Below the pieces are notes generated by a model. That model did no database searches. It was not told the origin of the DNA and saw only the letters and a list, made by a program, of their open reading frames with translations. From contig JBOFIT010000111.1 of the NCBI GenBank assembly GCA_051650305.1, positions 1-64,000 of the forward strand: a stretch of DNA of 64,000 nucleotides, written 5' to 3'. Positions 62,142 to 64,000 of this stretch are shown here, piece by piece. The DNA comes from JBOFDK01 sp051650305. GTDB taxonomy: Bacteria; Bacillota; Clostridia; Lachnospirales; Cellulosilyticaceae. Numbering within the stretch: the first letter of the stretch is position 1; each line of letters opens with the position of its first letter. Made by a program: the position numbers and the translations under genes.

Positions 62142-63695
62142 TTAGGCGTGGTCATGACCACAGTTGCAAGTATGATTAGGGTCGTCATGGTGACCGCCAC
62201 AACATTCATGAACAGGGTCATCATGGTGACCACCACAGCATTCGTGATGAGGGTCAGCATGATGATGGCCACAGCTACATGTATCATGGTGAGGATGTGC
62301 TTTAAGGAAATGGGCGGCATCATCATCTTCGTGGAAATCATGTGAGTCTACACCAAGGGCAGCTTGAGCGTCGTCACTTTCTTCAAAGAAGCCGCCTTGC
62401 TCTAAGAGGTTGCTAAGGTACATAGCAGTGTAGAGATTCGTGATCGGATGCTTGGTATTGGTAAAGCCATGCATCAAGTAGTCGTAGAATGTATTGTCTC
62501 TCATCATAAGTGGCATCACAGACATAAAGTACTGCATACGAAGTTTACGTTCAGCAGGATTTAAGCTTTCAAGTGTATGACGCATGTCAGTGAGGAAACC
62601 TCTTAAGATACTTGTAGTCTCTTCGCTGTACGGCTCATGCTTGGCAGTGGTAAAGCCAAAGACATGGTGGATAGACATATGAAGATAAGTTCCCATCAGT
62701 GCAAAGAGAGAATCATCAGATGTCTTAGCAGAAACTTTCGTGAAGGCAGTTTGTAGCTGGTCTTTGATGTCATCGACACGTTCAGGAAGTGTCTCTAAGA
62801 GGATGTCACTATCTGCGTGATTACTTAAGATGTTTTGGAGTGAGCAGTACAGATCGTAGAAGCTTACATGCATATCTGTGAGTGTCTCGAAACTCATGGC
62901 ATCAAAGATAAGTAAGTTACTAAATGTACAGATCATATGATAAAGTTTGGCGGTAAGCTGTACAGCATAATCTAACGTTTCGTTAAGAAGTTCAGCATCT
63001 TCGAAGAAGTCTTCACTTGATTCGAGGAGGAGAAGCTCCTCGATGCTTTGACGAAGGTCTGCGAAACCATCCACGTAGTTTGTATACAGACGGCCATCAA
63101 ACTGCTGAGCAAGTATCCCCGTAAGAAGTGTAGCGCTTTCAGGTGTATCTTCGATAGCAATACTAAAAAGTGCTTTCTCCACATAGCTCATAAAGCTATC
63201 TTTGGTCATACGCATTGGTACGTGAGTCAGAAGGCTACTGGCTTTTTGTTGGCGGAGAAGTGGATCACTTTCCTTGAAGACAAAGCTTGTACAGTCTTTG
63301 GCAAGTCTTGAAAAGTCCATAGATAAAGCGTCTTCCTCAGTCATACCAAAATCTTCATAATTACTGGTAGTAAGTGCTGTTTTTAAAGTGAAGAAAGAAG
63401 TGGTATGTTGTAATTCTCTTTGAAGTGCATGAAGATTACGGTACTTTTCTTCGAGTGTTTCACGGAAATCCACGAGTTTCTTAGCGTAGATTTCTTTGAA
63501 CTCTGCATCCCCATTTAAAAGGGAAGGCATCGATAAGAAAAGCGTCTGTATTTCTCCAAGAATGTTACCTACTTCGTCATCAATATAAGGGATTGAGTGA
63601 CGTGCAGGATTGCTAAGGACAGCAAGATAATCATCTATAAAATGAATATAAGAATAGGCAATAGCCGAAAATAAAGCGGATTGTTGTTGTTCCAT
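62142..63695 (-). CDS. Protein of unknown function with Cys/His-rich C-terminal tail
   Basis: 517 aa, no recognised domain in residues 1-460, which look helical and soluble (no signal peptide or membrane helix). Residues 467-517 contain 16 His and 8 Cys, arranged as repeats of HECCGGHHDDP with flanking CSCGHHH and CNCGHDH. Such tails bind Zn2+, Ni2+, Cu or Co2+ in metallochaperones (for example HypB, UreE, SlyD), but the body is unrelated to those. AAAGGAG precedes the ATG. Single gene. Possible metal store, sensor or chaperone; unproven. Confidence 0.75.
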   Translation of the reverse strand: MEQQQSALFSAIAYSYIHFIDDYLAVLSNPARHSIPYIDDEVGNILGEIQTLFLSMPSLLNGDAEFKEIYAKKLVDFRETLEEKYRNLHALQRELQHTTSFFTLKTALTTSNYEDFGMTEEDALSMDFSRLAKDCTSFVFKESDPLLRQQKASSLLTHVPMRMTKDSFMSYVEKALFSIAIEDTPESATLLTGILAQQFDGRLYTNYVDGFADLRQSIEELLLLESSEDFFEDAELLNETLDYAVQLTAKLYHMICTFSNLLIFDAMSFETLTDMHVSFYDLYCSLQNILSNHADSDILLETLPERVDDIKDQLQTAFTKVSAKTSDDSLFALMGTYLHMSIHHVFGFTTAKHEPYSEETTSILRGFLTDMRHTLESLNPAERKLRMQYFMSVMPLMMRDNTFYDYLMHGFTNTKHPITNLYTAMYLSNLLEQGGFFEESDDAQAALGVDSHDFHEDDDAAHFLKAHPHHDTCSCGHHHADPHHECCGGHHDDPVHECCGGHHDDPNHTCNCGHDHA

Positions 63696-63794
63696 AAGTA
63701 AAGCTCCTTTCGATAGTCTCTATTAAGAATATACAATTTAGAGAGAAGATGCAAGTGGGGGATTGGTGAAAATGTAAAAATTTGGATTATTTTA

Positions 63795-63823
63795 TTGAAA
63801 TCCCCAAAAGAATATATTAATAT
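63795..63823 (+). promoter_or_regulatory. Predicted promoter of glgB
   Basis: TTGAAA (63795-63800), 17 bases, TAATAT (63818-63823); an overlapping TATAAT at 63821-63826 has a 20-base spacer. The start of transcription would fall close to the ribosome site. Confidence 0.5.
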
Positions 63824-63843
63824 AATCTAAAGGAGGTAGAAAA

Positions 63844-64000
63844 ATGGAAAAATTACAAATAATTCAAGGCGAATCAAACAATCCACATCACTATTTAGGC
63901 ATGCATCCTCTAATGATAGAAAATAAAGAACGACTTGTAGTAAGGGTTTTTGTACCAGGTGCTACAGAAGTTAGTATATATCCTATAGATGATCAAACCA
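63844..64000 (+). CDS. glgB: 1,4-alpha-glucan branching enzyme, N-terminal part
   Basis: Only the first 52 codons are in the window. AAAGGAGG (63830-63837) precedes the ATG. The translated start contains HHYLGMHPL and VRVFVPGATEVSIYPID, the N-terminal CBM48-type segment of GlgB (the usual LGMH and VFxPxA pattern). GlgB makes alpha-1,6 branches in glycogen. A glycogen operon probably continues beyond the window. The family call rests on this short stretch. Confidence 0.78.
   Translation, partial: MEKLQIIQGESNNPHHYLGMHPLMIENKERLVVRVFVPGATEVSIYPIDDQT

Noticed and set aside
62106..62345. Overlapping frames on both strands rich in Met/Val/Thr
   Set aside because: They mirror the Cys/His tail repeats and lack ribosome sites.

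Overview
The window looks like chromosome from a low-GC, Gram-positive, probably anaerobic and spore-forming Clostridia. Evidence: strong AAGGAGG ribosome sites, A+T-rich promoters, a Firmicutes-type T-box and yybP-ykoY riboswitch, SLH and CAP surface proteins, and a PdaA-like cortex deacetylase. A Cellulosilyticum/Lachnospiraceae-like host is my guess, not something the sequence proves. I see no rRNA, tRNA, CRISPR array, prophage or intact insertion sequence.

Layout. 1-4.7 kb: a CvfB-like RNA-binding protein, then a fructose operon (fruR-fruK-fruA) behind five phased 10-bp repeats. 4.8-13.3 kb: an Rpn-type nuclease, a DUF4358 lipoprotein-MBOAT-DHHW surface O-acylation cassette, an SLH protein with a ribosome-site-occluding hairpin, a PdaA-like deacetylase, a GH18 glycosidase and a small unknown gene. 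13.4-24.5 kb: a PHP phosphoesterase with an OPA-like transporter, an unknown membrane protein, a RelE-type toxin-antitoxin pair, a stalk/CAP surface protein, a P-type cation ATPase under a Mn2+ riboswitch, a membrane protein and pepT. 24.5-34.3 kb: an ABC-F/Uup protein, an S1 protein, a HAD phosphatase, a coiled-coil membrane protein, a T-box-controlled small membrane protein plus valS, and citrate synthase. 34.9-41.1 kb: a complete Opp-type importer operon with a trailing small membrane protein.

41.2-48.5 kb is a xanthine-dehydrogenase-family operon. It encodes a THEP1-like NTPase fused in frame to a lipoprotein-type substrate-binding protein, a FecCD-type permease with no cognate ATPase nearby, the three hydroxylase subunits (FAD, 2Fe-2S, molybdopterin), a MocA-like cytidylyltransferase and xanthine phosphoribosyltransferase. 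Read together it suggests metal (molybdate?) uptake, cofactor maturation, purine hydroxylation and salvage of the xanthine formed.

48.7-62.1 kb is a surface glycan locus in alternating blocks: a double jelly-roll surface protein, a UDP-GlcNAc dehydrogenase/epimerase pair, two DegT aminotransferases, a GNAT and a NeuD-type acyltransferase, four glycosyltransferases and RmlA-C-B without RmlD. Gene content resembles the Bacillus sps/cge spore-crust loci. The window closes with a 517-residue protein of unknown function carrying a Cys/His-rich metal-binding tail, and the start of glgB.
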